Positions 46,701 through 60,130 are shown, counted from the first letter of the stretch. The stretch: 64,000 nucleotides of DNA from Rhynochetos jubatus (GCA_027574665.1 CM050673.1:7177420-7241419); one strand, 5' to 3'. Notes: a model not told the origin generated them from the sequence alone. Made by a program: numbers and translations.

Positions 46701-49700
46701 GGGCAGCGGAGAAGCTGCTGGCACAAGCCACTGCAGGACCCAGAGCATGGCCAGCCAAGAGGGAGGACAGTTTGGTTGGGCTCAGAGTCCGCAGCTCACG
46801 TCCCATGGGTGATTTCAGGATTTTAGTTGGGCTGTTCCCCCGGGGACTGCTGTAAAGGAATGCGGTGTGACGGCCCTTCAGTCCAGGCGGCAGCGGGGCC
46901 CCTGGCAGCGGGGCCCCTGGTGCGGGTGCATCGTGCACGAAGCCTGCAGAGGGTGCACAGAGCGGAGATGAAGGCATCACACCTGCTTGGCGCACGCTCG
47001 CTTGGGCTCCAGTGACCTCTCAGCAGAAGCGTTTCTGCACACACGCAGCACCGCGAGAGGAGAGACATTAACCTCTGAGCTAAAGCTGTTGACAGCTTTC
47101 AACTGAACCATCATGGAAAAGTTTCCTTGTCCAGGGTAAGAGATCTGCCTGAGGTTTCATGGTGGGTGGAGGAGGAAGAGGAAATGAAACCCACTCTTCC
47201 CGCTGTCCAGCGGATTATCCTTCCCACCTCAGAGCTGCATTTTAAACTCATACTACCAAGTTTGCCTTTTCCAGGAATGACGCTCCTGCAACCCCAGGGC
47301 ACGGAACCGTGAAACGGCTTCTGTCTTGGAGCTGGCGTCTCTGTTATCATGGTAAAGTCAACGAGAACAATCGCTTTCCACACTTTCTTTTCCTTCCACA
47401 ATCAGCACTGTTTGCTCATGCTGCAATGCCCCAAGCCAGCAACTGATAGGGATTGGCAATTCGGGTGAATTGCACCCATATTTGTTCAACGGAAAAACCT
47501 GTAAACCCTGCTGCTATGGGGGTAGGGAGAGGATTCCGGGCACAGGCAGTGATGTTAATTACAGCTCTTACTGCTAATAGCAGGGCTGAGTAGGAATGAA
47601 AGAAGGGACGGCACAGGAAGGGGAAAGGTAGAGCCAAAGTGTATTGAGGGCCCCCGGATGGGTGCAGCAGCCAAGGGATAGAGAATAGGCTGATTATTGT
47701 TGGTTTACTGGGATAAAGTGGGCAAGGATGGTGAGATAGGTGAGAATCACACCGAGCTGGAGGGCTGCCAGTGGGACAGGGCAGTGTGGAGGGCAGGCAC
47801 CTACCTCTCTGCAGCCGTGCACGTGCACGTTTCTGTCTTACAATGGCTAAAATCCACTGAAATCGGCAGCAGCCTCTGAGGGATGAGGGATCAAGCACTC
47901 CCTCAGCAGCTGCTCCCAGATCTCCCCTGGCAGAAGAGTCAGGATGTGGTCTCAGGGTCTGTTTGCCACATTGAGCCACACACTGGCCACGCACAAAGTG
48001 CTCGAGTGCTACCTGGAAAGTGGCATCTTCCCCTGGGATCCCTTGTAGCCTGAGCTTGCATCACTGCTTCGGGACTGCACAAGGTGCTCGCTTCCCCTTT
48101 GTTGGCAGTCCAGGGAAGCAGCCGGACGGGGTGGGCTGCTGTGTGGCTCACATTCCAGGGGACCCAGAGACAATGAATCCATGGTTTGTCTGACTGGAAG
48201 CATTGCAAAGGGCTGACTCACAGCTGCTGACACTTGTCACGCTGAAAGCATTTTGATATTAATGGAAGGCTGTTCACATCCGCAGTGCAGGGTAGAGCAG
48301 GGCCAAATGCTCCGCATGCTTTCTCCACGTCTCACTCCCGGCCTGCAGTGCCCTTGCCCGGCTGCTGACAAGGCCGCAGGGCTCCTGGACTGGTGAGGCC
48401 CCTGCCCTGCTCTGCCCGTGGCCCCCCCATGGGCCATTTCTCAGTGAGAGGCATCTCTATGTCCTGGCCCAAGCCCTCAGTACAAGCTCCATCCATTCCT
48501 GTCCCCCATGGTCCTGCAACACTTTCTTTTCAGGCCTTGCCCTTGGCTCCAGGATGCAAGGGGCTTTCCGACCGGGCTGGCCACGCCACGGCAGCAACAA
48601 CCCAACAGCACAGACAGCTCACAGCAAAGCACTGGCAGCCCTGAACTCTCCACGGGGCCGGCAAATGCCCATCAGACCCCACTTTATTAAAAAATTCTTG
48701 GTTTTGATGTCAGGAAACTCATCGCTCCTTCTCTTTAAAGTCCTTGCCGCTGCTATTGTCCAAGTCTGCAGGAAAGGGAAGGAGAAGAGGCCCCCGCGGT
48801 TCCTTCCTGTACCCAGACACGGCAGCCTGCGGACGGGGCAGGCTCGGTGGAGCTGCTCTGCGTGTGCCTGGCTCCGCTCCACGCCGAAGCTGAGCTGCGA
48901 GCAGGCTCCAGCCTCCGGCACTGCCCCGACACCACCTTTCACCAGTGCGAACTTCACATCAGGGCTAAAGGAAAGGAAGCTGCTAATGGACTCTAATGGA
49001 GCTGTGGTGATTCTCCCGGGAGGCAGACAAGGGGAAAAGCGGTGAGCGGATCACTAGCACTTCCACGCTTGTCCTGGCTGTCACTCTCAGACATCCCTTG
49101 GGGTCACAGCTTCAACAGATTACAACGGAGAAGGATTTGCAACTCCAGGCGTGACCGCGGAGAAAGGCAGGATGGGAAAGCTGGGTGTCAGTGCCACCAC
49201 TGCGGACTTTGGGTGTGTTACACTCTGCCTCGCCAGCATCCTGATTCCAACGGGTAACACCGGCATCTTCCTCTGCAGAGCTTTTCGGTGAGACATCCAG
49301 AGACGGGTCCTGGCAGCGGGAACGGGCCTGTCCCACACGTCAGGCACGATGTGCTGCACTCTCTAAGTTTTATTTTGCCATTAGGAATTTTCAGCGCTTT
49401 TCTCATGACACTGACAAAAACATGTAATGGGAAAACAGAACAAACCAAAAAGATGCTCAGCATTTACAAGAACAAGATGGTTTGCCTCTGGTTTTGTTTG
49501 TTTCCCTGCATGCTTGTGAATTAGCACTTGCTCACTTGCCCATGTTCTGCCTCTCCCTCCTGCCCCTGAGTGTGGATCACCCGCGGTGTTACAGCTCAGC
49601 AGCTGCAGCAGGAGGAAAGGCTCAGCTCCCAGACCTCGGCCAAGGAACCAATGGCTCCAAACTACAGTGCTCCTCTAATGCACTGCATGCAGGTCACGGT

Positions 49701-50640
49701 CTATTTATCGACTCATTTTAATACCAGAAGTGCTGCATTACTGCTTCCTTCCCTGGTAATTCAAGTGCCACGGTTCTGTGCCAGCCAAACAGGCATGAGA
49801 ATGAGCTCATGACATTGGAAATACATGTCCAGCTCCAGGCTTTGCTCACGCTTCCAAGTATCACCTTGGACTTCCTTCTCTCCCTCTGTCACACACACTT
49901 AGGGCTTGGCTCCCATTTCCAAAGGGCCTTGAGATCCTCAAAAGGAACCAGAGAACTGTTTTTGTGGCTCTCCCACCGTGTTCCCTAGCTGGGCTTTCCC
50001 ACTGCGTTGTTCATGGCTTGCAGAAACGGAAATCGGCCCTCGGTGGCCACTGAGGGGACACAGGGCGCCAGGATTTATATGGTGCGAGTCTGTGTTTCAA
50101 GGAGAAGATGCCGACTGCTGCCAAGAGCGTGGTTTCTGGATGTCGTGGGTGCTATCTGCCCCCCCTGCAGCAGCAGCGAGAGGGGAGGTTGTGACAGCAA
50201 CCGCCTGGGAGGCGTGAGGACATTCGAGCATCAAACTGGGCTTTTAGACCCTTTAAAAAATAATGAAGGGCACCATGCTGTTCCGCTTAAACCAGAACAA
50301 CATGACACACGGCTCGGAGGAAGATTCAGAAACTTTTGGGAAATAACAGAGGGAAGAAGACACATAAAAGGCTAATCAGGGCTTGATCTCTCCCACACGC
50401 CACAGCTCCCTCGGCTTTCTGCCGGGCTCCGCTTCCCAGCAGACCTATTCTGCAACAGCAGATTGATTTCATTTGTCCTTTGTGCTCCTTTTGGGTCTTA
50501 CCGCAGGTTCAGGGGTGTGAGAAATCCGTCGGTCTCCTCTTGCCCTCCAGCGGCAGCGGCTCACAACGGCCCCGGCGTCGGGAACCAGCTTCGCACCGCC
50601 CGGGCAAAGCGGGACTTTCCCCCTGGGGTTTGATGTGCGG
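40736..50640. other. Intergenic DNA, no gene recognised
   Basis: Moderate GC content, several AT-rich patches. The longest non-repetitive open frame is 42041-42763 (minus, 240 codons), without recognised domain, signal peptide or splice-supported neighbours; treated as unproven. Confidence 0.5.
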
Positions 50641-50790
50641 TTAATGAACGTGCGGTTAATGAACGTGTGGCTAATGAACGTGTGGCTAATGAACTCGCGG
50701 CTAATGAACGTGTGGCTAATGAACGTGTGGCTAATGAACTCGCAGCTAATGAACGCGCGGCTAATGAACGTGTGCCTAATGAACGTGCAG
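50641..50790. repeat. 15-bp tandem repeat, exactly 10 copies
   Basis: Ten consecutive 15-mers of form YTAATGAACKYGYGG; every unit keeps TAATGAAC, variation is confined to the other half. The array is AT-richer than its flanks. Confidence 0.95.
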
Positions 50791-51534
50791 CTAGCCCACC
50801 CCAGCCGAGGACAGCGGCTGTGGCCTGTGCGATGCTCGCAGCCCGCTCTGCTCCATCACGCCCTGCCGCAGGTCCTGCCCGTTCTCCACGTGAACCGCTC
50901 TGGGAAGCGCCCTTCACCTGTTCCCATTTTGGAATGGGAACGGCCTGATTTTTGAAATTTTTTCTTCTCTTTCACATTCTTTCTGGGGCCAGGCGATCAG
51001 TACACGGTAGTGTTAGGACGGTGACACTCCTCCTGTTGATTAGCGCTGTGCCTGCCCCTGAACGCACCTGCAGCACAAATAACCAGGTGCAATTCCTCCA
51101 GCTGACGCTTCCCTCAGCCCTGACAAAGCCCAGCTTAGAGCTTATTTAACACCCCAGGTCACACTTTTTCTGACCATCTCTCACCTGTGTTTTCTCAGAG
51201 ATGATAAAGACCTCCTAGATTGAATCTCACTTGGCAGCCCGGCTTGCTGAAGAATCGATCCCTGTGACCGGACACACAGGTAACTACATTACCACACATC
51301 CCAGGCGCTGTCAGCCAGCCCAGTGCGGGGGGTAAGCTCAGAGCACAGCTCTCACTGCTTCAGCCTGGTCAGGCAGGAGGTGCCCTGTGTGACCTGCCCC
51401 TGAGAAAAGCCTCCTCAGCATCGCCACAGGTACCGCGCTCCCGTTGCCAACCCCATTTGCCCTCACAACACCCCCTTTTTCAGTGTTTTCTGTAGTTCTC
51501 TCCCCGTGACCATGCTGTTTGTAGCCCCACACGC

Positions 51535-52330
51535 CACTTCACACCCCGAGTCTGCCATGCCAGAAGGCCGTGCTGCCTTCCAGCGTGACCTGGACAGGCT
51601 GGAGAGCTGGGCAGGGAGAAATCGGATGCAGTTCAATAAGGGCAAGTGTAAAGTGCTGCATCTGGGGAAGAACTACTCCATGTTCTAGTACAGGTTGGGG
51701 GCTGTTTTGTTGGAGGGCAGCTCTAGGGAAAAGGACCCTGGAGTCCTAGTGGACAACAGGCTGACCACGAGCCAGCAGTGTGCCCTCATGGCCAAGAAGG
51801 CCAATGGCATCCTGAGGTGCATTCAGAAGAGTGTGGCCAGCAGGTGGAGGGAAGTTCTCCTCCCCCTCTGCTCTGCACTGGGGAGGCCTCCCCTGGAGTG
51901 CTGTGTCCAGCTCGGGGCTCCTCAGCTCAAGGACAAGGAGCTGCTGGAGAGGGCCCAGCTCAGGAACACTGCGATGGGGAAGGGCCTGGAGCCCCTTCTG
52001 TGGGAGGGAAGGCTGGGAGAGCTGGGGCTGTTCAGCTGGGAGAAGAGGGGGCTGAGGGGATCTGATCAATGCTGATCAATAGCTAAAGGGGGGGTGTCAG
52101 GGGGAGGGGGCCAGGCTCTGCTCAGGGGTGTCCAGTGACAGGACGAGGGGCCATGGCCATCAACTGGCAAACAGAAGGTTCATCCTGAACATGAGGAAAC
52201 CCTTCTGCCCTGGGAGGGTGACAGAGCCCTGGGACAGGCTGCCCAGAGAGGGGGGAGTCTCCTTCCCTGGAGCCTTTCCAAAGGACTTGTTCCTGTGTGA
52301 CCTGCTCTAGGGAATCCTGCTCTGGCTGCC
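51535..52330 (+). mobile_element. CR1 LINE fragment with reverse-transcriptase C-terminal sequence
   Basis: Reads [20 protein letters not shown], then [12 protein letters not shown], a stop, and DPGVLVDNRLTTSQQCALMA followed by GRPPLECCVQLGAP and GRLGELGLFSWEKRGLRG. These are the end of the CR1 ORF2 reverse transcriptase. It is broken by at least one stop and lacks the terminal ATTCYRTG tail, so it is a dead, 3'-truncated copy. Confidence 0.9.
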
Positions 52331-52479
52331 TGTACAGCCCCTGCGCTGCACTCAAGCCCTGTGACAAGCCAAGGCCGCCATGGCGGGGGCTGCTGGGGCC
52401 TTGCATGCAGCGCGGGGGGCAGCAGTCCTGCCTCCAGAGCGAGGGGGAAGCAGGCTGGATATTCCACTCCCCCCAGCCC

Positions 52480-53100
52480 CGTTCCCGCCATTTCTCCACA
52501 GCAAGGCCGGCCCGGCCACCCCCGTTCCTTCAGGCCGCTCCACGCCGCGGGGGTGGCAGGACCCCTCGCCCCGCTCCGCCGTTGCACGGGTGGCGCGGTG
52601 TCCCCGCCTGCCCCCCCCCCGCCGCGGGACGGGAGTGGTCAGGCCCGGGCGCTGCGTCCCACAGAGGCCGCCAGGGGGCGCCGCGCGGCTACGGCAGGTG
52701 TGGCGGGAGCGAGCGCGCCTGCGCGCGGGGCTCGGCGCGTGCGTGCGCGATAACGCGGGTGTGATAACACGAGTGGGTGCACGTGATTGCGCGTGCCCGC
52801 ACGCGTGCACCGTGTGTGCAGATGCGGGCAGGTGAGATCACACGTGTGTTGCCGGTGTGTCATACGTGGGGGCGCGGGAGCGCACGAGTGTGTGTCTGTG
52901 GGGGGGAGGGGCACGTGATTGCGCCTCAGCGGACCTGTGGCACGTGGGGCCTGTGTGTGCCGGTGGTGAGTGGGGGGCTGCGGGCAGCGTGGGGGGATAC
53001 CGAGCAGGCCGGAGCGCCAGCAGCAGCGCTTCATGGCCCTCCCCGACACGCAGCCCCCGTAGCACCTACCGGCGCCGGGGGGCTGGGGGCCGGGGTGGGT
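52480..53100. promoter_or_regulatory. CpG island, putative promoter
   Basis: Dense CpG (for example GGGGGCGCCGCGCGGCTACG) starts just after a CR1 and ends before another. A GCAG-GTGTGG junction at about 52695 could be a 5'UTR exon donor on plus. Its middle (52735-52910) is alternating purine-pyrimidine CG/TG-rich sequence. It may serve the plus-strand exon at the right edge; this is inference. Confidence 0.5.
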
Positions 53101-53149
53101 GCTGCCTTCCCGGGGTTCAGCAGCCCGTGGAGGTTGCTTCAGGGGGCTG

Positions 53150-53838
53150 CATTCAGCAGGTCTGGGGATGAGGGGCTGGGAAGCTGCCTGGCAGAGAAGG
53201 ACCTGGGGGGGTTGGTTGACAGCGGCTGAGCATGAGCCGGCATGTGGCCAAGAAGGCCAGACGCATCCTGGCCAGCATTGGGGACAATGTGGCCACCAGG
53301 ACCCGGGCAGGGATTGTCCCCCTGTGCTGGGCACTGGGGGGGCCGCACCTCGAATCCTGGGGTCGGTTTGGGCCCCTCACAGCAAGACACTGGGGGGGTG
53401 GAGCGTGTGCGGAGAAGGGAACGGAGCTGGGGAAGGGGCTGGAGCACAGTTCCTGTGGGGAGCAGCTGGGGGGATTCAGCCTGGAGAAGAGGAGGCTGAG
53501 GGGAGACCTGATCGCTCCCTACAACTGCCCGAAACGGGGGTGCAGGGAGGGGGGGGTTGGTCTCTTCTCTCCAGCGATGGGACGAGAGGAAACAGCCTCA
53601 AGCTGTGCCAGGGGAGGTTTAGGTTGGATATTGGGGATATTCCTTCCTGGAAAGGGCCGTCAGGGGTTGGAACTGCCTACGGGGGTTGGAGTCACCATCC
53701 CGGGAGGGATTTGAGCCGTGTGGATGTGGTGCTCAGGGATATGGGTCAGCGGTGGCCTTGGCCATGCTGGGTGAATGGTTGGACTTGGTGATCCTAAAGG
53801 TCTTTCCCAACCTAAAAGATTCCATGATTCTGTGAATG
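53150..53838 (+). mobile_element. CR1 LINE with intact 3' terminus
   Basis: Classical avian CR1 3' part: AGAAGAGGAGGCTGAGGGGA, GAGAGGAAACAGCCTCAAGC, AGGGGAGGTTTAGGTTGGAT, GGTTGGACTTGGTGATCCTA, then AAGGTCTTTCCCAACC and GATTCCATGATTCTGTGAAT at the end. 5'-truncated, coding frames decayed. Confidence 0.93.
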
Positions 53839-54762
53839 GTGTGGGCTCGCAGGGCTGCGCTTCCCTCCGCCCTGCCGTCTGTGGGACAGGGGGTGATGTG
53901 CCGTCCTTGCGGTGTTGGCAGCACCGTGTGCCACTGGGACGAGCTGTGCCTAAGCTCCATGTGCTCGTGGGCTGAGGTGCGGCGGGGAGGATGCAAGGAG
54001 AGGATGATGCTGATGGGGTGTTAATGGGGTGTCCCCTGCCTGGTGGTATCTGGGTTAATGGGGTGTCCCCAGCCGTGGCTTAGCAAGTCCATCCCAGAAA
54101 AGCAGTGAGAAGCCTTGCACCAGAAGCTCAGCATCTCCTCACTGCCTGGAGGGTGTTTATTTTTGTCATTAAACGGCAAGCATGTGTTTCTCTTCTATCC
54201 TGCTACTTCTACAGCTGCCTGCTGGGGACTTTAAATGATTTTTATTATTTTATATTTCATTTATGTCTGCAGGCTCTTTCATGCTAGAGTCTGTACAAAC
54301 ACAGGCTTTCCTACTGAGTTTACAATCCAGGCAGACAATGGATAGGAGAAATTAAGTGTTAATGGCCCTGGTTTATAGCTTGGGAATTGAGACCTGCTGT
54401 TCCTCAGTGTTTGGTTGAGGATCATGCTGGGAATGTGTAGGCAAGCTGGGAAGGGAACCAGATCCCAAGCTTCTCCTTGTGCTGAGGCATTCAGGCTGCT
54501 GTTTCTTCAGGGCCTGTGGTGAAGAAGTGATCAGGACTCACTGAAACGGGGAGGACGTGGTTCACAAAGCCATGCCATGCCAAGCGCTGTGCTTAGGAAA
54601 GCAAACCCTGAGGATGGAGGCAGAGCATGGAGTAGGGAAGCACCAAAGTGCCTGGAAAGCTGGTGCCAGGTCAGGGCAGAAGCCCTGGTACAGCTTGGCT
54701 TTGTGCTGCTGTCCAGAGCCTGTCAAACCTGGAGCTAACGCTTTTAAATGCTTCCTTTGCAG

Positions 54763-54856
54763 GGAAAGCTGGTGGATGCGCGTTGTCCAGAAGCACCACA
54801 GCAGCTGAGAGTACTGCACGTGGGAGAGGAGACGCCGGAAAATGGGAGTGTGGCAG
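54763..54856 (+). CDS. Candidate small exon (coding or 5'UTR), unidentified
   Basis: 94 bases with a strong acceptor (CTTCCTTTGCAG) and strong donor (CAG followed by GTAAGA). Open in two frames (one reads GKLVDARCPEAPQQLRVLHV, then GEETPENGSV). No family recognised. Either a 5' exon of the gene whose coding exon is at 63819 or a chance pair of splice signals. Confidence 0.3.
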
Positions 54857-57800
54857 GTAAGAGATGGGGTGACCTGCTCAAGTCCTGCAGCATCGCTGCA
54901 TTTGCTGACCACGTCAGGGTTACCTTGACTGAACAGAGAGCGGTGGGAGCAGGTTAGGGCCTTTCCGCGGCTGGAAGAAGAGCAGAGACAAACAGGGTCA
55001 CGCCACTCCCTGCTGCCAACCCACTGCCGTGCTGTTGTCTCAAGAGCAGCGCCTGTGCCTGCACCTGGGTGCTTGACCGACGTCAGTGATAAAACCCACA
55101 TTTCCCGAGCGGCGGTAGGACTCAGGCTCAAAACGTGACCTTGGCTGATGTTACGGAGCGTAACCCTCAGAGGACGGTGCTGGCCTGTCCTACCGTAGCA
55201 GAGCCTGGTGTGCAAACAGACTAGCATTCTGGTTATCCTTGTGTCACGCATTTCTGGGGAGGTCTGCTTGGATGTTTTTTAGAAAAGAGCTGAAATTCCT
55301 TGCCTCGTGCACGTCTCCTGGGGAAAATGTCTAGTGAAACATCTTTAAGGCCAAAAAGGGGTGTCTGCTTCCTTATCTGTTGCACACATTCTGGTTTGCG
55401 GGGGAGAAGCGAGTTGGCAGCATCTCGGAGAACAAAATATTGAGTGTTTTTGTGAGGGGGTGTGAGGAAACTTTCCTTGATAACAGATTTTATGTCACTG
55501 TGTGTTTATTTGTGTAAGGTTTGGGTGGGTGGAGTGTGGGCTGTGGGCTGTATCCCTTTCAGGTAAAAGCCATCTACATAGGTGGAGCAACCTTTTGTTG
55601 TTTTTGTTCACTTAACTTCTGCAGAAAGCCACAAAGAAAGGACTTCTTTTCTATGCAAACCAGAGAAAGAGGCATTACCCAGCCAACCCACATGGAGCCA
55701 GGGAGGTTTCAGTTTGCAAGAAGCCTGTTTGAAGGTGAAACGGAGGCAACGACTTGTGCTGCCGGTTCGTTTCGGAGCCCGGTTCCTTTTGGAGCCCTGC
55801 CGTGCGCCCTCCTGGCTGGCTTGGCTGGTGGAATCCCTCCACAGTTGGGAAGGATAGCATCTCGCAGGGCCTTTTCCTGGAGCGAGCACTGGAAACAGGT
55901 CAGGTGGAGGGGTTTTGAAGTAAGCGTTGGAAGCGGCAGTCACCCCAGTGTCAGCATCCCGTAGAAACCCAAAGCACACAAATTTAAGTTACACCTCACA
56001 CATACTGGAGGAGCACAGAGGCGTGGGCTTCACGGGAAGAGCATGGAAGGGGTTTGGCCAACCCCCCTGAAATAAGTAGCTCAAATAAGTCCAGGTTTCT
56101 CCACTGTAGGAGAAACAGTCAAATTCTCTAAGTTTTATCTGCGTCTTCGCTGACAAATAGAGGAATTGCTCTGTAACGTAACGATTTGCTGGTGTGGTGG
56201 GGTTTTGGGGAAATAGAAACTCTAGCACTTAGCACAGGTACTGTCTGCTGGGGAAATTTCTGTTCTCACTTCAGCCAGCTGTGGCTTTCCTTCGGTGCAA
56301 AATCCACACCTCCGCCAAGTTTGTTCTCACCTGCCTAACGGTGACTAAGCCTTTGAGTCATCGAGCGAGGCCTTGGCTGCAGGGACGGGCTTTTTTCTTG
56401 CTTCGTCTACAGGAGCTTGGAAGCCGAGGCTGCCCGCTGTTCTGCAGTGAGCGGGGAGCAGCGCGGGGCTGGAGGAATTCGGCTCGTCGTGGGGTTTTGT
56501 AGAAATTGCGGTTGTGCTCGAGCAGCAGGTTTTCACAGGGCTGCTGCCGAAGCGCGGGTTCCGGCGCTGCACGTGACGGCAGGAATTGAGCTCTTCGCGG
56601 GTTAGATCGGGGGATGATTAAAAATCAGAATGAGGCCTTGTGGGGAAAGGTGTGTGTTCGTACAATTCGCTTCAAAAAAGCTGCTTTCCTCAGCTGCCTT
56701 GTAAGACCCCCAGCTCGGGAAGGGGCTGCCCTCCGCTCCCTCTGCTCATGCAGCTCTACTCCAGCAGTTTCCCCCGCAGGGTCGTAAGTGGTAGGGGGTG
56801 GCTGGAAAAGGCCGTTTATGTTTTTCAAAGCTGTTTAGGAAATTTGGGTACAAAGTTGGTGGAAGGTGTTATGTGGATGACGTCACTTTAATGAGAAGAT
56901 GTGAGCAACGCTATGAAGTTTAGCATTTAAAAGGGATTTGAAATCACATGGAAAAAGCCTGGGCAGTCTGATTCAGAGGGAGAAATAACGTGAATCAAAG
57001 CCAGTTTAAAATCACTGTATTTAGATTAAACCAAACTGCAACGACTCTACTTTTCAGCCTGATTGCCCACAGAGGACTCTAATGCGATTTAACTAACAGT
57101 TTGAACCCACGCCTTTGTTTCAGGCTGTTTTCCCGAGTTTTTCCCGGAGTCCTGGCTCTGTGGCCGCAGAGTGGAGCATTTCTCAGCCTTTCCCACACGG
57201 TGTCAGCATCTCTCAACGAGGGCTCTGGTTGGCCCTGTTGGCTTTGACCCGGGCAGCAACCAGAGATGAGGGGTTTGGCTGGGAAAGGCTCCCAAGAAGA
57301 GAGTGCTTTTCCATCTCCTGGGTGACTGGCGGCAAGAGGAGAGGAGGGCAGCTCGGAGGGAAGGATGCAGAAGAGATCATGTCCCTGCTGTCTTACAGAA
57401 TCGCAGCTATCTCTCTCTGCTGGCACCGATGACCGCAGCCGAGAGGGGACTGTGACCGTGGGCTTGTTCTGGATGTGCTGAGGGTGGCTTGGCGCCCGGC
57501 TGCGCTGTCGTGGCTTTCCAGAGGTTATCCCCTGGGGCCTGGGGTGGTTGCCAGCGCGTTGTGAGAGTGCCTTCTGCTGCCTGTCTTTGCACAGACTGTG
57601 TGCTTTCTGTCTGCAGGTAGCTTCCCTCGCAGGGAGGCGAAGGGAGTGTTTTCATCTTGGTTACTCGTCACCGAAGCTTCATTTCGCGGTGTGTTTCAGG
57701 CCGTGCGCCGTGACCGGCAAACTTGGGGCCCGTCTGCGGGAGGAAATGCCTTGTGGGGACAGACTGGTTTTGTGTTGGTGATTATAAAGGGGATTAATTG

Positions 57801-59305
57801 CCAAGCTGAAGATCACTGTTACTGCTCAGCAGGGAGATACATCCCTCCTCCCCAGAGTGCCGTACGGGATCTGTAAGGCATGGCTGGTTGTTAGGGCCAG
57901 GAGGTGTTTCGGGCACATCCCGGCTCTCCTCTGCTTCCACTTCTCCTGCCTCTCTCCCACCACATGTATTTTGTGTTTTGTGTGTCCCTCTTTCTTGTGG
58001 GAAGGTGTGGTGTTACTCGTGTGTTACACGTCTGAGCCACGGCTGTTTTGATTGCTCCTGGCAGGCTGGCTAGCCTGTGGTCCTGGGGGAGGAAGGCCCC
58101 CGGAGAGGAGCAGCTCTTCTGCAGAACCCATGTCCCGCTGGTGCATCATCTCCATCCCCTCTTGTGCAGGAGCGGCAGCAGCCTTGGTGCAGGGGCGGCT
58201 GTTGTGAGTGGCAGGAGAGCTGTGCAGCACGGCCGCGGTGCTGCAGGATGATGCTCCCTCCACCAGCACGCCGGGCGAGCCAGCGTGAGGGGGCACGTCC
58301 AAGGGCTGCAGCCCACGTAATGCCCCAAACGGGATCCCAGCTGAGTGGGCAGACTCTGGCAGCGCTTCAGGTCTTGCTTGTGTTGGCGTGGAGACCTCTT
58401 CTGGTGTTTGTTATCTGCAGCGCTCTTCGAAACGGCCTACACGTCTCCGGCTGCACGCCTCTCAGCTGTTTGTTGGGTCGTGCAGGCAGCGCTGGCACGT
58501 GAGGGTTGCTCATTTGTAGATGGGTGTGGAGGCCTGCCAGAAGCTGCTGGCAATAAGGACGTTTTGATGAGTCTTGTAAGGATCCTGCCAGCTCTGCAAT
58601 CCCCCCCGAAGCCTTTGGAAGCCACGTCTGTTGGGGCACAGCTCTGGGACGTCCAGTGACGCCCACCCTCTGTGTGCGGTCCAGAAGAGTGTAGCTACCT
58701 GTGACCCTCTGGCAAGGCAGACAGGAACCGACTGCAAACGTGTTCGCTTCAAAGGAGCCTGGTGCAGCTCCGGGCTGAAGAGCAGAGCTGAGCTGCAGCA
58801 TGGCAGTAGCTGCTGGCTGTGTTAGTCATCCAGAAGGAGACTTGTTTTTCCTTCTCCCCCTTCCCTGGCACAGGGGTAGAGACTCGTTCTCACTGCTTGG
58901 TGTAGCCAAAACTTAGAAGGAACGTGTTATCTCTGAGGAAATCAGTCAACTCTCCCCTAAAAACATGAGCTGCTGTTTGTGCAGCTCCGGCCGCGAGGTT
59001 TTGCTCCAGTGTGGGTTGAAATTTGCTGTGAGAGCCCCTGGAGTCAAACTGGTTCTGCTGGGAGACGCAGATGTGAGCATGCACGTGTGTGTGTGTGATC
59101 ACAGCTCTTTCCACCTTGAGGTTCCATGTAGCGGGGCGATGCCCTGCTGAGGAGATGCAAAGCGGCGGGTGCCATATAGAAACCCGCAGGGTTGCGCTGG
59201 GCTGGCTACGAGTGCCAGTTACGCCCATAAACCAGAGCAGAGGCCTTCGGATGCGCCAGTCACCATCTGCGGCGGGGCAGCGTGCTCCTGCTGCGGAGGG
59301 GAATA

Positions 59306-59327
59306 TTTCCTTTCCTTTCCTTTCCTT
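59306..59327. repeat. (TTTCC)n microsatellite
   Basis: About four copies of TTTCC. Confidence 0.85.
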
Positions 59328-60130
59328 GTAATTAAGATGGGTAAACCAGAATGCCTCCGTTGCTAGACCGCGAGAAGGCCCGCGGGATCGGGATCTGAGG
59401 AAGCCACCGGTGATACCTTGGTCAGACAAAGGGTTTTTGGATGTCCAACTCATCACCTTCATTTTCAGAGTTGGGTGGGAAACAGGTTGCCTTTGTTGGG
59501 TGTGTGGGATGTAAAAGCTCTAGTGTCTCTTGGAAATGAAAGCTTCAGGGAGTCTTTGGAAAAGGTACTTGGACTTGTGAGTCCCTTCTGCTTGGGAGGA
59601 TTTTAGTTTTTACTACCTGGTTAGTTCAGAGCATTTTAAGGGCACCTTCCTCCTTCTCCGGAGCGCTTGGAGTTTGGCTGCTGGATGAGTGGAATGCAGG
59701 ACGACGTCCCAGAGGAGCGCAGCTTTTCAGAAGCCTTCAGGGCAGGCGGGGAGCGACACGTAGCTGGATTTGTCACCGTCCTGTCACTGCACGGGGTTCT
59801 GCAGCGGTGCTGGGGTTCTCCAGCCTGGACAGACCCCTACACGAAATCCATCTGCTCTTGTTGCAAAGCCAGTAAAGCTCTTGGCACTCTGGGGGGAACA
59901 TACCCGGTGGTTTCTTTCCTGTGTTATTTTTGGGAGACTTGGTTGCGTGCGTATGGCCTTGGGGATTTTACCTCCTCTCTTCTCTCACGTAGCATAACAG
60001 GAAAAATTCATACCAGCTCCCGAGGTAACGCAGAGGCTTTTCCTCAAAGGTGATGTTGCTCTCAGTGGGTTTTAGTTTTGCTTCTACTTACAGGAGCCAG
60101 AATCGAGGGGATAGATTCTGATTTTGGTAC

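Noticed and set aside
40250..50790. CRISPR-like regular arrays
   Set aside because: Units are direct tandem repeats without unique spacers, in a vertebrate genome; they are minisatellites.
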